From: Chitinophaga pendula
GTDB taxonomy: Bacteria; Bacteroidota; Bacteroidia; Chitinophagales; Chitinophagaceae
Length of the DNA stretch: 64,000 bases
Assembly (NCBI RefSeq): GCF_020386615.1
Contig: NZ_CP077769.1
Coordinates: 5,456,001 to 5,520,000 of the forward strand
Reading direction: 5' to 3'
Shown here: in pieces, positions 17,734-26,415 of the stretch
Layout: the number at the start of each line of letters is the position of its first letter
Numbering within the stretch: the stretch's first letter is position 1
Made by a program: the position numbers and the translations under genes
Notes under the pieces: model-generated
Database searches by the model: none
The model's input: only the letters and a program-made list of their open reading frames with translations
What the model was told of the DNA's origin: nothing

Positions 17734-19278
17734 ATGCGCAAACGTCTAACTAGTTCCGGCGCTGCCATCTTCCCTCTACTTTTTTTATCGGCGGTGATAT
17801 TCACTGCCTGTAAGAAGGACAGTAAGTCAGATCCGCAGCCGGGCAATCCTGATCCGGTGAACAATACTGCCAAATCGGATGAGGATTCTCTTAAGTACCT
17901 GATGTACAGGACCATGCAGGTGTCTTATGTGAGTGGGGGTCGGAGTACGACTACGGACCTTCCCTCCTACTACTGGTATACGCAGGTACCTGCGATCGAT
18001 CCTTTCAGTGCGACTTATGCGAAGGCGGAGGATCTGTTAAGTGCGATGATCAACAAGGTATCGCCTACGGACCGGTATAGTTTCCTGGACAGGACGGGAT
18101 CGCTGGCGAACAAGTTGCAGAATGGCATCAGCCAGGATGCGGCACCTGGAGAGGGTGGCAGTTATGGTATGGAGGTGACGTATGCGCTGGATCAGAGTAA
18201 CAAGAGCCACCTGATGGTATTGTACACGGACAAGAACGGGCCGGCATCGGCAGCAGATATACAGAGGGGTGCGGAGATCACGGCGATTAACGGTGATGCC
18301 AATATTGCCTATGATAACGGGGGGCCTATCAGTCAGAAGGTGTATGCTGCTATTCACAGTTCGAAGCAGGTGACGTTGACGGTTCGGAAGCCGAAGGCGA
18401 CAGCGACTGTGACTATACCACTGACTTCTACGAGCTTTAAGATCAACCCGATATTATTTGACAATGTCAGTAATGTAGGTGGACGTCAGGTAGGTTATTT
18501 CTCTTTTTATACTTTTTCCAGCATTTATGGTGACAATGATGCGCCGACTAATACGAAGCAGGTGTTGGATCAGTTGTTTGCCAAGTTCAAGGCAGCTGGT
18601 ATACAGGACCTGATCGTAGATCTACGTTATAATGGCGGGGGTGCGGTGGTGACTGCGGAATACCTGGACAATGCGATCGCTCCTGCCAGCGCGGGCGGGC
18701 AGGTGATGTATAATTTTATTTACAACAACAAGTTAACGGCTAATCTGAGCAGGACGGGACTGGAATCGGTAGTAAAGTTTGACGGTACTACGGGTGGCCT
18801 GAACCTGACGCGTGTATTCTTTATTACGAGTGGCAGCACAGCATCTGCCAGTGAGCTGACGTTACAGAACCTGAAGCCATATATGAATGTGATATTGGTG
18901 GGTGATAAGACCTATGGCAAGCCGGTAGGCTTCATTCCTTTCACCTTATCGATCTATAAGAGCGGACAGGAGAAGTATATGGGAGATCTGTATGCTATCA
19001 ATTTTGAGACTAAAAATGCGCGGCAGGAAGGCGGTTATTTCACTGGCATTGATGTGAACAAGCAAGCGACTGACTTTGTGAATGTGCCCTGGGGGGATGC
19101 ACAGGATGAGCACCTGCAACAGATATACAGTTATATCAATACCGGCGCTTTCAAGCGGGATGCCAGTACGGAGCGTGTTATCAGCAACCCGGACAGCAGG
19201 AAGGTGATGTCTACTGCTCTACCATCCGGGTCATTCAACGGTATGATCGATTATCGCCAGCGCGGAGGTATCCGTTAA
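17734..19278 (+). CDS. S41-family C-terminal-processing peptidase, lipoprotein
   Basis: This S41 peptidase is set to start at the ATG at 17734 (514 residues), because MRKRLTSSGAAIF...IFTACKKD is a lipoprotein signal with lipobox FTAC; the longer frame opens with TTG and adds a hydrophobic stretch. A PDZ-like domain lies in the first half (GGSYGMEVTYAL... through the ITAINGD segment) and the catalytic domain follows with DLRYNGGGAV. The Ser nucleophile is in the STASASELT segment and the Lys in GDKTYGKPVG. It is probably envelope-located and involved in protein processing or turnover. Its stop is only 3 bases from the stop of the convergent aldo/keto reductase. Confidence 0.9.
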   Translation: MRKRLTSSGAAIFPLLFLSAVIFTACKKDSKSDPQPGNPDPVNNTAKSDEDSLKYLMYRTMQVSYVSGGRSTTTDLPSYYWYTQVPAIDPFSATYAKAEDLLSAMINKVSPTDRYSFLDRTGSLANKLQNGISQDAAPGEGGSYGMEVTYALDQSNKSHLMVLYTDKNGPASAADIQRGAEITAINGDANIAYDNGGPISQKVYAAIHSSKQVTLTVRKPKATATVTIPLTSTSFKINPILFDNVSNVGGRQVGYFSFYTFSSIYGDNDAPTNTKQVLDQLFAKFKAAGIQDLIVDLRYNGGGAVVTAEYLDNAIAPASAGGQVMYNFIYNNKLTANLSRTGLESVVKFDGTTGGLNLTRVFFITSGSTASASELTLQNLKPYMNVILVGDKTYGKPVGFIPFTLSIYKSGQEKYMGDLYAINFETKNARQEGGYFTGIDVNKQATDFVNVPWGDAQDEHLQQIYSYINTGAFKRDASTERVISNPDSRKVMSTALPSGSFNGMIDYRQRGGIR

Positions 19279-19281
19279 GGG

Positions 19282-20178
19282 TTAGCGATGTTGATCGTAT
19301 TGGAGGGCCGGTGCTGCGGCCTGTAAATAAGCGATATCTTTTTCTGATAATGGAGGGGTGGCAGTTAGTTCTGCCGCCTCTTCGAGTTGTTGGAGGGTCC
19401 GAATGCCGACGATGGCGCTGGTAATAGCCGGGTGATGGAGGGCGTAGCGGATGGCGGTTTGTGCGGGCAGGCGTTCGCTGCCGGAGTGGTTGTTGATAGC
19501 TTCTGCTGCTCTATGTACGGCGGTGGCGTCGTGGTCGAGGTAGGCGCCGGGGGCTTTACCTGCGAGCAGGCCTTTGGCTACGCTACCTCTTGCCAGCACG
19601 CCTATTTCGTGTTGCTGGAGGAGTGGCAGGCAGGATTCTTCCGGGCGTCTGTCCAGCAAGCTGTATTGCATCATGACGCTGGTGATGCCGGCCCGTTGTA
19701 CGTATTCGCGGATGACATTGGGCCGGATGGAGGAGATGCCATAATACCTGATCTTCCCTTGTTGTTTCAATATTTCGAAGGCGGCGATGGTATCATCGAT
19801 CGTATCTTCTATGGTGCCACCATGCAGTTGATAGAGATCTATGTAATCGGTCTGCAGGCGGCGTAAGCTATCTTCTACTGCTTTGAGGATATATTCCCTG
19901 GAGGGATTCCAATCCCATCCGCTGCCATCGGGTCTCCATTGGTTACCGACCTTTGTGGCCAGTACGACCTCTCCCCTTTTTTGTTTCAGGGCTTTACCCA
20001 CGGACATTTCGTTTTGTCCGTGATCGTATAGGTCTGCGGTATCAAACAAGTTGATGCCTTTATCAACTGCGATACCGATGAGGCGGTCATTTTCTTTGTC
20101 GTCGTTTCCTAATGACATGCAGCCGAATCCGACGCGGCTGATACGGAGGGAGGATTTGCCCAGCAGGTGATATTCCAT
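19282..20178 (-). CDS. Aldo/keto reductase
   Basis: This 298-residue NADPH-dependent TIM-barrel reductase has the aldo/keto reductase tetrad region: DTADLYDHGQNE (Asp and Tyr, near residues 46-57), VVLATKVG (Lys near 77) and IDLYQLHGG (His near 119). The NADPH-end motif AITSAIVGIRTLQQLEEAAE is near 255. It lies 27 bases downstream of cvfB on the same strand and is likely co-transcribed with it. There is no terminator between its end and the convergent S41 gene. The physiological substrate is not predictable from sequence. Confidence 0.92.
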   Translation of the reverse strand: MEYHLLGKSSLRISRVGFGCMSLGNDDKENDRLIGIAVDKGINLFDTADLYDHGQNEMSVGKALKQKRGEVVLATKVGNQWRPDGSGWDWNPSREYILKAVEDSLRRLQTDYIDLYQLHGGTIEDTIDDTIAAFEILKQQGKIRYYGISSIRPNVIREYVQRAGITSVMMQYSLLDRRPEESCLPLLQQHEIGVLARGSVAKGLLAGKAPGAYLDHDATAVHRAAEAINNHSGSERLPAQTAIRYALHHPAITSAIVGIRTLQQLEEAAELTATPPLSEKDIAYLQAAAPALQYDQHR

Positions 20179-20205
20179 CGCGATGAATTTATGGGTAAGC
20201 TAGCT

Positions 20206-21039
20206 TTATTCTTCTATCAGTTGGATGCCTGTTTGTGTAAAGGCGATGCGGCGTTGTTTGTACAAGGCACCGGTTGTCATTTTGAATGTTTTTTTGCTCA
20301 TGCCGAAGAATTCATAGATCTCTTCCGGATCGGATTTATCGTGATACGGGAGGTAGTTATTATTTTCTTTGAGTAGGCGAATGATCTTTTCGCTTTCGTC
20401 TTCTACTTTTTTATAGCCAGGTTGTCCGAGTACGACATCCAGTTTATTGTCTTCGCGTATTGCTTTGACGAAGCCCTGGAGTTGGTCGCCGATATCTACG
20501 GTACGGAATACGTCGCCGAAGTGGAGGATACCGGTATGTTTGTTATTGATGATGACTACGAATCCGATCTCTGTGCGGCGATAGATGGTGATGTTGACCA
20601 TTTCTTTTTCGCTTACGGTGAGGGGATCGTTGCTGAGGAACTGTTCTATTTTTTCGGTGGCGGCTACTCTTCCTGTCATTTCGTCGATATAGATCCTGAC
20701 GAGGTATTCCTGTTTGGGAACCATGCGGGAGAGTTGTTGAGAGAGCGGGACGAAGATGTCTTTCATGAGGCCCCAGTCGAGGAATGCGCCCTGTGGGGTG
20801 ACGCTAACGGCCTGAAGGTTGACTATATCCCCTACTACACCTTTTGGCTCTTGGGTGGTGGCGATGAGCCTGTTTTCCGAGTCATGATAAAGGAACACTT
20901 TCAGTTCATCCCCTATTTTGGTATTGGCAGGTACGAAACGTTTGGGCAGTAATATTTCCTGATCAATTCCTTCGAGGTATACACCGAAATCTGCCTGTTT
21001 TTTAACGCGTAGCCAGTTATAGTCGCCGATCTTTATCAT
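20206..21039 (-). CDS. cvfB: CvfB-type S1-domain RNA-binding protein
   Basis: This 277-residue cytoplasmic protein matches the CvfB/YitL family, which carries tandem S1-type OB domains and a C-terminal winged-helix domain and binds RNA. The N-terminal domain opens IGDYNWLRVKKQADFGVYLEG, the second S1 domain has SVTPQGAFLDWGLMKDIFVP near residues 78-97, the third has EIGFVVIINNKHTGILHFGDV, and the C-terminal domain has PEEIYEFFGMSKKTFKMTTG followed by LYKQRRIAF. Length and domain order are normal. In Staphylococcus CvfB affects virulence gene expression; the role in Bacteroidota is not established. The aldo/keto reductase follows it. Confidence 0.9.
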   Translation of the reverse strand: MIKIGDYNWLRVKKQADFGVYLEGIDQEILLPKRFVPANTKIGDELKVFLYHDSENRLIATTQEPKGVVGDIVNLQAVSVTPQGAFLDWGLMKDIFVPLSQQLSRMVPKQEYLVRIYIDEMTGRVAATEKIEQFLSNDPLTVSEKEMVNITIYRRTEIGFVVIINNKHTGILHFGDVFRTVDIGDQLQGFVKAIREDNKLDVVLGQPGYKKVEDESEKIIRLLKENNNYLPYHDKSDPEEIYEFFGMSKKTFKMTTGALYKQRRIAFTQTGIQLIEE

Positions 21040-21196
21040 AAATGTGCTGTAGATTATGGGGCGAAGGTACGTTGTTAATTGGTAAGAGCGGGGCTGGCGA
21101 TCTCTGCTACAAAAATTTTTATCACCTTAAGTCTAAGATTATCAATGATATGAATTATTGCATTTTATTTGCATTAACGCTTAAATTGCAATATCG

Positions 21197-21215
21197 GATA
21201 CTACCGTCTAGTATC
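21197..21215. promoter_or_regulatory. Inverted repeat upstream of the ADP-ribosylglycohydrolase gene
   Basis: GATACT (21197-21202) and AGTATC (21210-21215) form a perfect 6-bp inverted repeat with a 7-base spacer, 53 bases before the ATG at 21269. It may be an operator or a short hairpin in the leader. Confidence 0.25.
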
Positions 21216-21268
21216 TGTTTTGCCGATTGGAGGCAATTTATACCTTAGCGAATAAGCATATCTGGCAT

Positions 21269-21748
21269 ATGACAATGATAGCTCCTATCCGAGCTGTGTT
21301 ATTTGATGTTGCGGCGGGAGATGCGCTTGGCGTACCTGTAGAGTTCCGCAACCGCGTTGAGTTATTACAGCAACCGGTGTCGGCGATGACCGGCTTTGGT
21401 ACACATGGACAACCGGCGGGTACGTGGTCTGATGACAGTTCTCTCACTTTTTGTCTAGCGGAGGCGTTGACGCAGCGTTATGATCTGCGACTGATAGCGG
21501 ACTATGTATTGCATACGTTGGAGGCAGCGATCTGGAGTATCCTGACGACTGATGATTACCAGGGAGCTGTATTGAAAGCGGTGAACCTGGGTAGTGATAC
21601 GGATACTACCGGTGCGGTAGCTGGAGGACTGGCAGCTTTATTGTATGGGTATGGCAGTATTCCTGCCGGATGTATCGCCGAATTAGCCCGGCAGCAGGAC
21701 ATTGCCCGACTGGCGCAACGTATGGCAGCCAGGTATGATCAATTATAA
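21269..21748 (+). CDS. Internally shortened ADP-ribosylglycohydrolase-family protein
   Basis: The frame from ATG 21269 gives 159 residues, against roughly 300 for the ADP-ribosylglycohydrolase (DraG/ARH) family. The N-terminal part has the family opening (AAGDALGVPVEF) and the metal motif WSDDSSLTFCLAEAL, with Asp55-Asp56. After about residue 76 it goes straight into the normal C-terminal block YVLHTLEAAIWSILTTDDY and the second metal motif NLGSDTDTTGAVAGGLAALLYG, with Asp110 and Asp112. About 130-140 middle residues appear missing without a frame break. Both metal clusters remain, but the fold core is probably incomplete. It is 42 bases upstream of a SUFU-domain gene. It may be a decaying gene or a reduced protein. 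Confidence 0.8.
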   Translation: MTMIAPIRAVLFDVAAGDALGVPVEFRNRVELLQQPVSAMTGFGTHGQPAGTWSDDSSLTFCLAEALTQRYDLRLIADYVLHTLEAAIWSILTTDDYQGAVLKAVNLGSDTDTTGAVAGGLAALLYGYGSIPAGCIAELARQQDIARLAQRMAARYDQL

Positions 21749-21790
21749 CAACAAAGTGGCCTTGCGGAGCCCTGATATATCAAGTAATGC

Positions 21791-22387
21791 ATGGAACTGA
21801 CTAACCACCAAGGAGGGCAGGACCCTCATCCGTCTTCGCCTGTAAAACTGTATATGCAGCATCTGGATAATATTTTCCAGCAGGAGCCTTCTTTTTTCCG
21901 AAATGAAAGTACGTTACCCGGGGTACCCGGGGTATCTGCTATTATATACCAGGATGTGCCTGAGCCCGGGTATATTACTGCGTTTACTTATGGCTTGTCG
22001 CTGGTGGATCATCCCAGCTGGAAGCATGGGCGTCCGGAGCTGACGATCACTGTAAAATCGGATCAGCGGGAATGGGGTACGGCGTTGGCTTATATTGCCA
22101 ATGAGCTGAGAGGGGCGTGTGCATTCTCCTACGGGGAGACGATCCGGTTTGGCGGGCCTATTGCAGCGGATTCAGAGATGGATGCTTTTTTAGTATTTGC
22201 CCCCAGTATTCTTGAGCGGGAGGATTATACAGCTATCAATACAGGCGAAGCGCTTCCTATCACTATAGCGGCCCTATACCCTATCTATTCGCAGGAGATC
22301 CCTGTATACCAGGCGATGGGGTTACAGGAGTTCTGGCATCATCCGGGGTTTGATCTTTATGACATACAGCGGCCTCCTATCGGGTGA
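21791..22387 (+). CDS. Suppressor-of-fused (SUFU) domain protein
   Basis: This 198-residue protein matches the bacterial SUFU domain family: VKLYMQHLDNIFQQEP at the start, ITAFTYGLSLVDHPSWKHGRPELTI near residues 64-88, an IANELRGACAFSYGETIRFG block near 107-126, and the C-terminal FDLYDIQR. Bacterial SUFU domains are known from comparative genomics as immunity proteins of polymorphic toxin systems and as general partner-binding domains. It is cytoplasmic, with no signal peptide. It follows the shortened ADP-ribosylglycohydrolase by 42 bases. No toxin gene is adjacent, so an orphan immunity role is only a guess. Confidence 0.8.
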   Translation: MELTNHQGGQDPHPSSPVKLYMQHLDNIFQQEPSFFRNESTLPGVPGVSAIIYQDVPEPGYITAFTYGLSLVDHPSWKHGRPELTITVKSDQREWGTALAYIANELRGACAFSYGETIRFGGPIAADSEMDAFLVFAPSILEREDYTAINTGEALPITIAALYPIYSQEIPVYQAMGLQEFWHHPGFDLYDIQRPPIG

Positions 22388-22397
22388 CCGGAATAGG

Positions 22398-22886
22398 TTA
22401 CTGGGTTTTCAGCCAATACAGCAAAATATCATATTCTTTTTCCGGCAACTTCTGTTTGTCTACGATCATGTATTCTGACAACAGGGGGCGGGACTGGATA
22501 TGGAACACGACCCCTGACGGGGATTCCCGGTACCACTGTATCTGTTCTCTCTTTACTTTCAATTCTTTTTTTGTTCTCATATCCTGCCATATCAGGAAAC
22601 CGGGGTATAGCGATACGTATATGGGGTATTGCGCGCGTTGCCGGGCTTGTATGCCGGCGGACACCCACATTGTGATCATACTCAGCAATAAGGCTCCTAA
22701 CAGGATGAGCATGAACAATCTTACAGGAGGTGTGGCGGTATATTCGGCCATATGCAGTCCTACTGTTGCAAATATGGCTGCAAACAGCAATCGCCAAAAG
22801 CTACGGCGTATAAAATTCAGCCATTTAGCTCTCAGGAGATTGGTAAAATCGGAGACGACTGTAATGCGCAATAGTTCTTCTGACAT
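22398..22886 (-). CDS. Two-helix membrane protein with YcxB-like C-terminal domain
   Basis: This 162-residue protein has two membrane helices (about residues 29-48 and 57-77) followed by a soluble C-terminal domain with VSLYPGFLIWQD, KVKREQIQWYRESPSGVVFHI and LPEKEYDILLYWLK. That pattern resembles YcxB-like proteins, in which a short PH-like domain follows two helices. The gene lies 46 bases downstream of a DoxX-like membrane gene on the same strand. A long frame on the other strand covers it, but that frame has odd composition and no domain logic. Function is unknown. Confidence 0.75.
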   Translation of the reverse strand: MSEELLRITVVSDFTNLLRAKWLNFIRRSFWRLLFAAIFATVGLHMAEYTATPPVRLFMLILLGALLLSMITMWVSAGIQARQRAQYPIYVSLYPGFLIWQDMRTKKELKVKREQIQWYRESPSGVVFHIQSRPLLSEYMIVDKQKLPEKEYDILLYWLKTQ

Positions 22887-22932
22887 AAGCTATGGTTTAG
22901 TATGTACCGTAAAAATAAGCACTCCCTTGTAT

Positions 22933-23289
22933 TTAGCGCGTAAATATCCAGGCCCACCATATGAGCACTGCCTGCAGGGGTAGCCGAAGCCAGGCGGCCC
23001 AAAGGTATTTATGTTGTACCTTCTGAAAGTTGAGCAGCATTTGGATGTTGGCCGGGAATATGGCGATGAGCAAGGCGATGATCAGCCAGGCGGCGATGAC
23101 ACGGGTGCCTGGCGGGATGAGCAAGGCGCCGAACGCTATTTCACATATGCCGCTGATATAGATCAGTTCGAGGTGCCAGGGGAGCCAGGGCGGCATGATG
23201 GGGGTATAGAAGCGGGGATTGATGAAATGGTTGGCTCCAGCAGCGATGTAGAGCAATGCCATTATATACAAGGATATTTCTTTTGCCAT
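22933..23289 (-). CDS. DoxX-like small membrane protein
   Basis: This 118-residue protein has four hydrophobic helices and a DoxX-like pattern: YIMALLYIAAGANHFINPRFY at the start, PPWLPWHLELIYISGICEIAFG near residues 33-54, and the C-terminal LQAVLIWWAWIF. DoxX relatives are small integral membrane proteins associated with quinone or thiol redox in some systems, but many have no known role. The promoter region is shared with the divergent VOC gene, and the two-helix YcxB-like gene follows it. Confidence 0.8.
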   Translation of the reverse strand: MAKEISLYIMALLYIAAGANHFINPRFYTPIMPPWLPWHLELIYISGICEIAFGALLIPPGTRVIAAWLIIALLIAIFPANIQMLLNFQKVQHKYLWAAWLRLPLQAVLIWWAWIFTR

Positions 23290-23358
23290 GATATCTGTAT
23301 TTACGTTACCAATTTAGTATGTATTGACAAGCAACGTTCCAGTTTGTATCTTGTTCAG

Positions 23359-23820
23359 ATGAAAAGACTGATATTCCGTTTTGTGCTGCCATTGTCGATG
23401 ATATTGTTGTCTTTGAGCGCCAGCAGTCAACAAAAGAAAAGCCCGGTATTAAACCATATTGCCTTATATGTGGTGGATTTGCAGAAGAGCACTGCTTTTT
23501 ACCGGGATGTATTGCAGATCGATACTATTCCGGAGCCCTTTCATGACGGGAAACATACGTGGTTTAAGATCGGGGAGCATAGTCAGTTGCATATTATTTC
23601 TGGTGCGGCGGCTGTTACGGCTCATGAGAAGAGCAGTCATCTGTGTTTCAGCATTCCTTCTATGGATGCTTTCATTAAGCGGCTGGATCGGTACCGGCTT
23701 GACTATACTAACTGGGCGGGTACGGCGAAGGCTCCTACCCTGCGTGTGGATGGGGTGAAGCAGATCTACCTGCAGGACCCGGACGGGTACTGGATCGAGA
23801 TCAACGACGACAAGTATTGA
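23359..23820 (+). CDS. Secreted VOC-fold (glyoxalase-like) protein
   Basis: The start is set at ATG 23359, giving 153 residues with a signal peptide MKRLIFRFVLPLSMILLSLSASS; the longer upstream frame runs antisense through the DoxX gene. The mature part is a single vicinal-oxygen-chelate domain with paired beta-alpha-beta-beta-beta units: LNHIALYVVDLQKSTAFYRD and then SSHLCFSIPSMDAFIKRL, ending in DPDGYWIEIND. His in LNHIAL, His in SSHLCF and Glu in WIEIND are candidate metal ligands. VOC proteins bind a metal and can be glyoxalases, dioxygenases or resistance proteins; the signal peptide makes a periplasmic binding or detoxifying role more likely. The exact reaction is unknown. Confidence 0.85.
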   Translation: MKRLIFRFVLPLSMILLSLSASSQQKKSPVLNHIALYVVDLQKSTAFYRDVLQIDTIPEPFHDGKHTWFKIGEHSQLHIISGAAAVTAHEKSSHLCFSIPSMDAFIKRLDRYRLDYTNWAGTAKAPTLRVDGVKQIYLQDPDGYWIEINDDKY

Positions 23821-23835
23821 TATTGCTCTAAATCG

Positions 23836-23869
23836 CATACGGCAGCCACACCGAGGTGGCTACCGTATG
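23836..23869. terminator. Long hairpin between convergent VOC and catalase genes
   Basis: CATACGG and AGCCAC pair with GTGGCT and CCGTATG, giving a 13-bp stem with one C/A mismatch and a 6-base loop. It lies between two converging genes, where a shared terminator is expected. There is no T-run on either side, so it may act only as an RNA end-stabilising structure. Confidence 0.5.
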
Positions 23870-23893
23870 TATGTGTATGTGGATATGGTATTG

Positions 23894-26107
23894 TCAGGCG
23901 GGTACTATATCGTTTTGTTCCCGTTCCCAGAACCGGTGTTTGGCGATGGCCTGCGGGAATTCTTTTGCTGTCTGCTGCGGTTTCTTTTTATTGACGATGA
24001 GACCTGCGCTGGCGTTGGGGGAACCGTTACCAGGTAGTTTATTTCCCACATAGGATGCCAGGAGGATGTTTATCCCTTCATCATCTGCCGCGATCGCTTT
24101 ACAATGCCGATATGCTTCATTCACGAAGTGAATGGCATCTGGCGAGGCTTTGAGTATATCTGTGCTTTTCTTTCCTCCCGGCAGGTATACGGCGTCGAAC
24201 AGGACGGAAGCTGCTATCAGCAGGCTTTGATCTACCGGTATTTCCGACCCTTTATTGCCTTTAATGGTGCCTTGATGCGGGGCAATCAGTTTGACTTGGG
24301 CTTGCCCAGCTGTCAGTGCTTTTTTTACGATTTCCAGTGCTTGTTCGTCTACGCCGTCGGCGACGAGGATGGCTATTTGCCGGGAGCGGATGGTATTTTT
24401 TATGGTATTGGCCATGCTGAGTGCTTCGGAGCGATCGACGGCCTGCTGGACGAAGTGCGGTTGAAAATCTTTAGGATCGCCATCGGCGGGGATGCTGCGG
24501 TTGATGGGTTGTTCGGGGGCTTTGGGTACAGGTATTCCCAGGCCTTCTGCGACGCGGGCGGCCAGTTTTTTATCGACCTGGGTGAGTAGTCCTACTACAC
24601 GTTGTCTGATGGCCGGTATTTCCACTTTGCCCAGTTCGAAGCGCAGGGCATTGACGATGTGAGTTTGTTCTGCTTCGGACTGGCTATGGAAGAAGAGGGC
24701 GGCCTGGCTGAAGTGGTCGAAGAAACTGCGGCTGCGGCCTCTTATTTTCTGTGCATCTATCTTTTCTGTATGGGATGCGAATCCGCCCTGGGACCATTTA
24801 GCCTGGAAGGGACATCCCCCTCTGATGGAGTTGGGTTCGTAGCTGGTCTCTCCGCGGTTGATGGTCTGCCGCATGTATCCATCGCGCTGGTTATTGTGTA
24901 CGGGAGCGATGGGTCTGTTAATAGGTATTTCGTGGAAGTTGGGGCCACCTAACCGGATGAGTTGGGTATCGGTGTAAGAGAAGAGTCTGCCTTGGAGTAG
25001 CGGATCGTTGGTGAAGTCGATGCCTGGTACGATATGTCCTGGGTGGAAGGCTACCTGTTCTGTTTCAGCGAAGAAGTTGTCCGGGTTGCGATCGAGGGTG
25101 AGCTTACCGATACGCTGTACGGGGATGATCTCTTCGGGGATGATCTTGGTGGGGTCGAGCAGGTCGAAGTCGAATTTGTGTTCATCTTCTTCGGGAACGA
25201 GCTGGACGCCGAATTCCCATTCGGGGTATATACCATTTTCTATGGCTTCCCAGAGGTCGCGGCGATGGAAGTCGGGATCTTTACCAGATATTTTGGTGGC
25301 TTCATCCCAGGCGACGGAGTGGACGCCGAGGAGAGGTTTCCAATGGAACTTTACGAAGGTGGATTTCCCTTTATGGTTGATGAAGCGGAAGGTATGGACG
25401 CCGAATCCTTCCATCATGCGCAAGCTGCGAGGGATGGCCCTGTCTGACATGGCCCACATGATCATGTGCATGGATTCGGGCATGACGGAGACGAAGTCCC
25501 AGAAGGTATTGTGAGCTGTTGCTGCCTGCGGTATTTCGTTATGTGGCTCTGGTTTTGCGGCGTGGATCAGGTCGGGGAATTTGATGGCATCCTGGATAAA
25601 GAATACCGGGATATTGTTGCCGACGAGATCAAAGTTGCCCTCGCGGGTGTAGAATTTGACGGCGAAGCCGCGGACATCTCTGGCGAGGTCTGTGGAGCCG
25701 CGGGAGCCAGCGACGGTAGAAAATCTGACGAATACCGGTGTTTTTATATCCGGGTTCTGCAGGAAGTCGGCCCGGGTGTATTCAGACATGGATTTATATA
25801 CCTGAAAATATCCATGGGCGGCGGTGCCGCGGGCATGAACGATACGTTCGGGGATACGTTCATGGTCGAAGTGAGTGATCTTTTCGCGGAAGATGAAGTC
25901 TTCCAGCAGGGACGGGCCTCTGTCGCCTGCTTTGAGGGTATTTTGATTATCGTTGATACGGACGCCCTGATTGGTGGTCAGGAATTGCCCGTCACTATCT
26001 TCTGTATGTGATTGCAGTTGATCGATCTTATCGTTTTGGGTGATGGTTGGCTTATTTACCGAATTGGATTTGCGAAGCGTTGGCTTCTTGTCTTTTTTTC
26101 CGGCCAT
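23894..26107 (-). CDS. katE: Large-subunit (clade 2, HPII-type) catalase
   Basis: This heme catalase breaks down hydrogen peroxide. It is set to start at ATG 26107 (737 residues), since MAGKKDKKP fits the hydrophilic arm of clade 2 enzymes and the longer frame begins with unrelated residues. The catalytic His91 is in RIVHARGTAAHGYF, the proximal heme Tyr is in RLFSYTDTQLIRLG, and the NNIPVFFIQDAIKFPDLIHA region is typical. A C-terminal flavodoxin/DJ-1-like domain (from about residue 590, IAILVADGVDEQALEIV) marks the large-subunit class. The protein is cytoplasmic. Its promoter region is shared with the divergent GH105 gene. Confidence 0.95.
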   Translation of the reverse strand: MAGKKDKKPTLRKSNSVNKPTITQNDKIDQLQSHTEDSDGQFLTTNQGVRINDNQNTLKAGDRGPSLLEDFIFREKITHFDHERIPERIVHARGTAAHGYFQVYKSMSEYTRADFLQNPDIKTPVFVRFSTVAGSRGSTDLARDVRGFAVKFYTREGNFDLVGNNIPVFFIQDAIKFPDLIHAAKPEPHNEIPQAATAHNTFWDFVSVMPESMHMIMWAMSDRAIPRSLRMMEGFGVHTFRFINHKGKSTFVKFHWKPLLGVHSVAWDEATKISGKDPDFHRRDLWEAIENGIYPEWEFGVQLVPEEDEHKFDFDLLDPTKIIPEEIIPVQRIGKLTLDRNPDNFFAETEQVAFHPGHIVPGIDFTNDPLLQGRLFSYTDTQLIRLGGPNFHEIPINRPIAPVHNNQRDGYMRQTINRGETSYEPNSIRGGCPFQAKWSQGGFASHTEKIDAQKIRGRSRSFFDHFSQAALFFHSQSEAEQTHIVNALRFELGKVEIPAIRQRVVGLLTQVDKKLAARVAEGLGIPVPKAPEQPINRSIPADGDPKDFQPHFVQQAVDRSEALSMANTIKNTIRSRQIAILVADGVDEQALEIVKKALTAGQAQVKLIAPHQGTIKGNKGSEIPVDQSLLIAASVLFDAVYLPGGKKSTDILKASPDAIHFVNEAYRHCKAIAADDEGINILLASYVGNKLPGNGSPNASAGLIVNKKKPQQTAKEFPQAIAKHRFWEREQNDIVPA

Positions 26108-26415
26108 AGCGATAGTATTTTTTTTTGTGAAGAAAAAGTGCAGTAATAAAGGTTTTGCTGGTCGCAGGGAAGGAGGCACAAAAGCCATGCCGTGCGGGTA
26201 TTCCCAGTACCAGCGGAGGTTGGAGGAATATGGTGTAGCGGTTATTCCCCTGGTTGTATGTATTGCGTATTGTTCAGGTCGACAGTAATAGGATTTTGGG
26301 TTATGTTAATATTTGTTTGTGCAAACGTTTGAATACCCCATAAAAACCATTATTTTTTCATTGAAATATTATCTACCATTCCACATTTTACTGACCAAGA
26401 TTTATATCACGCGTT
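26108..26415. promoter_or_regulatory. Divergent control region with a LacI-type palindrome
   Basis: No gene is seen in these 308 bases between leftward catalase and rightward GH105. CAAACGTTTG (26322-26331) is a perfect 10-bp palindrome with a central CG, typical of LacI/CcpA-family operators, 84 bases before the GH105 start. Control of a sugar hydrolase by a LacI-family protein would be expected, but which regulator is involved is not known. Confidence 0.45.

Noticed and set aside
22384..22983. 199-residue plus-strand frame
   Set aside because: It runs antisense across the two-helix YcxB-like gene. Its translation is Ser/Cys/Arg-rich with no recognisable domain, while the minus-strand frame has clean membrane helices.
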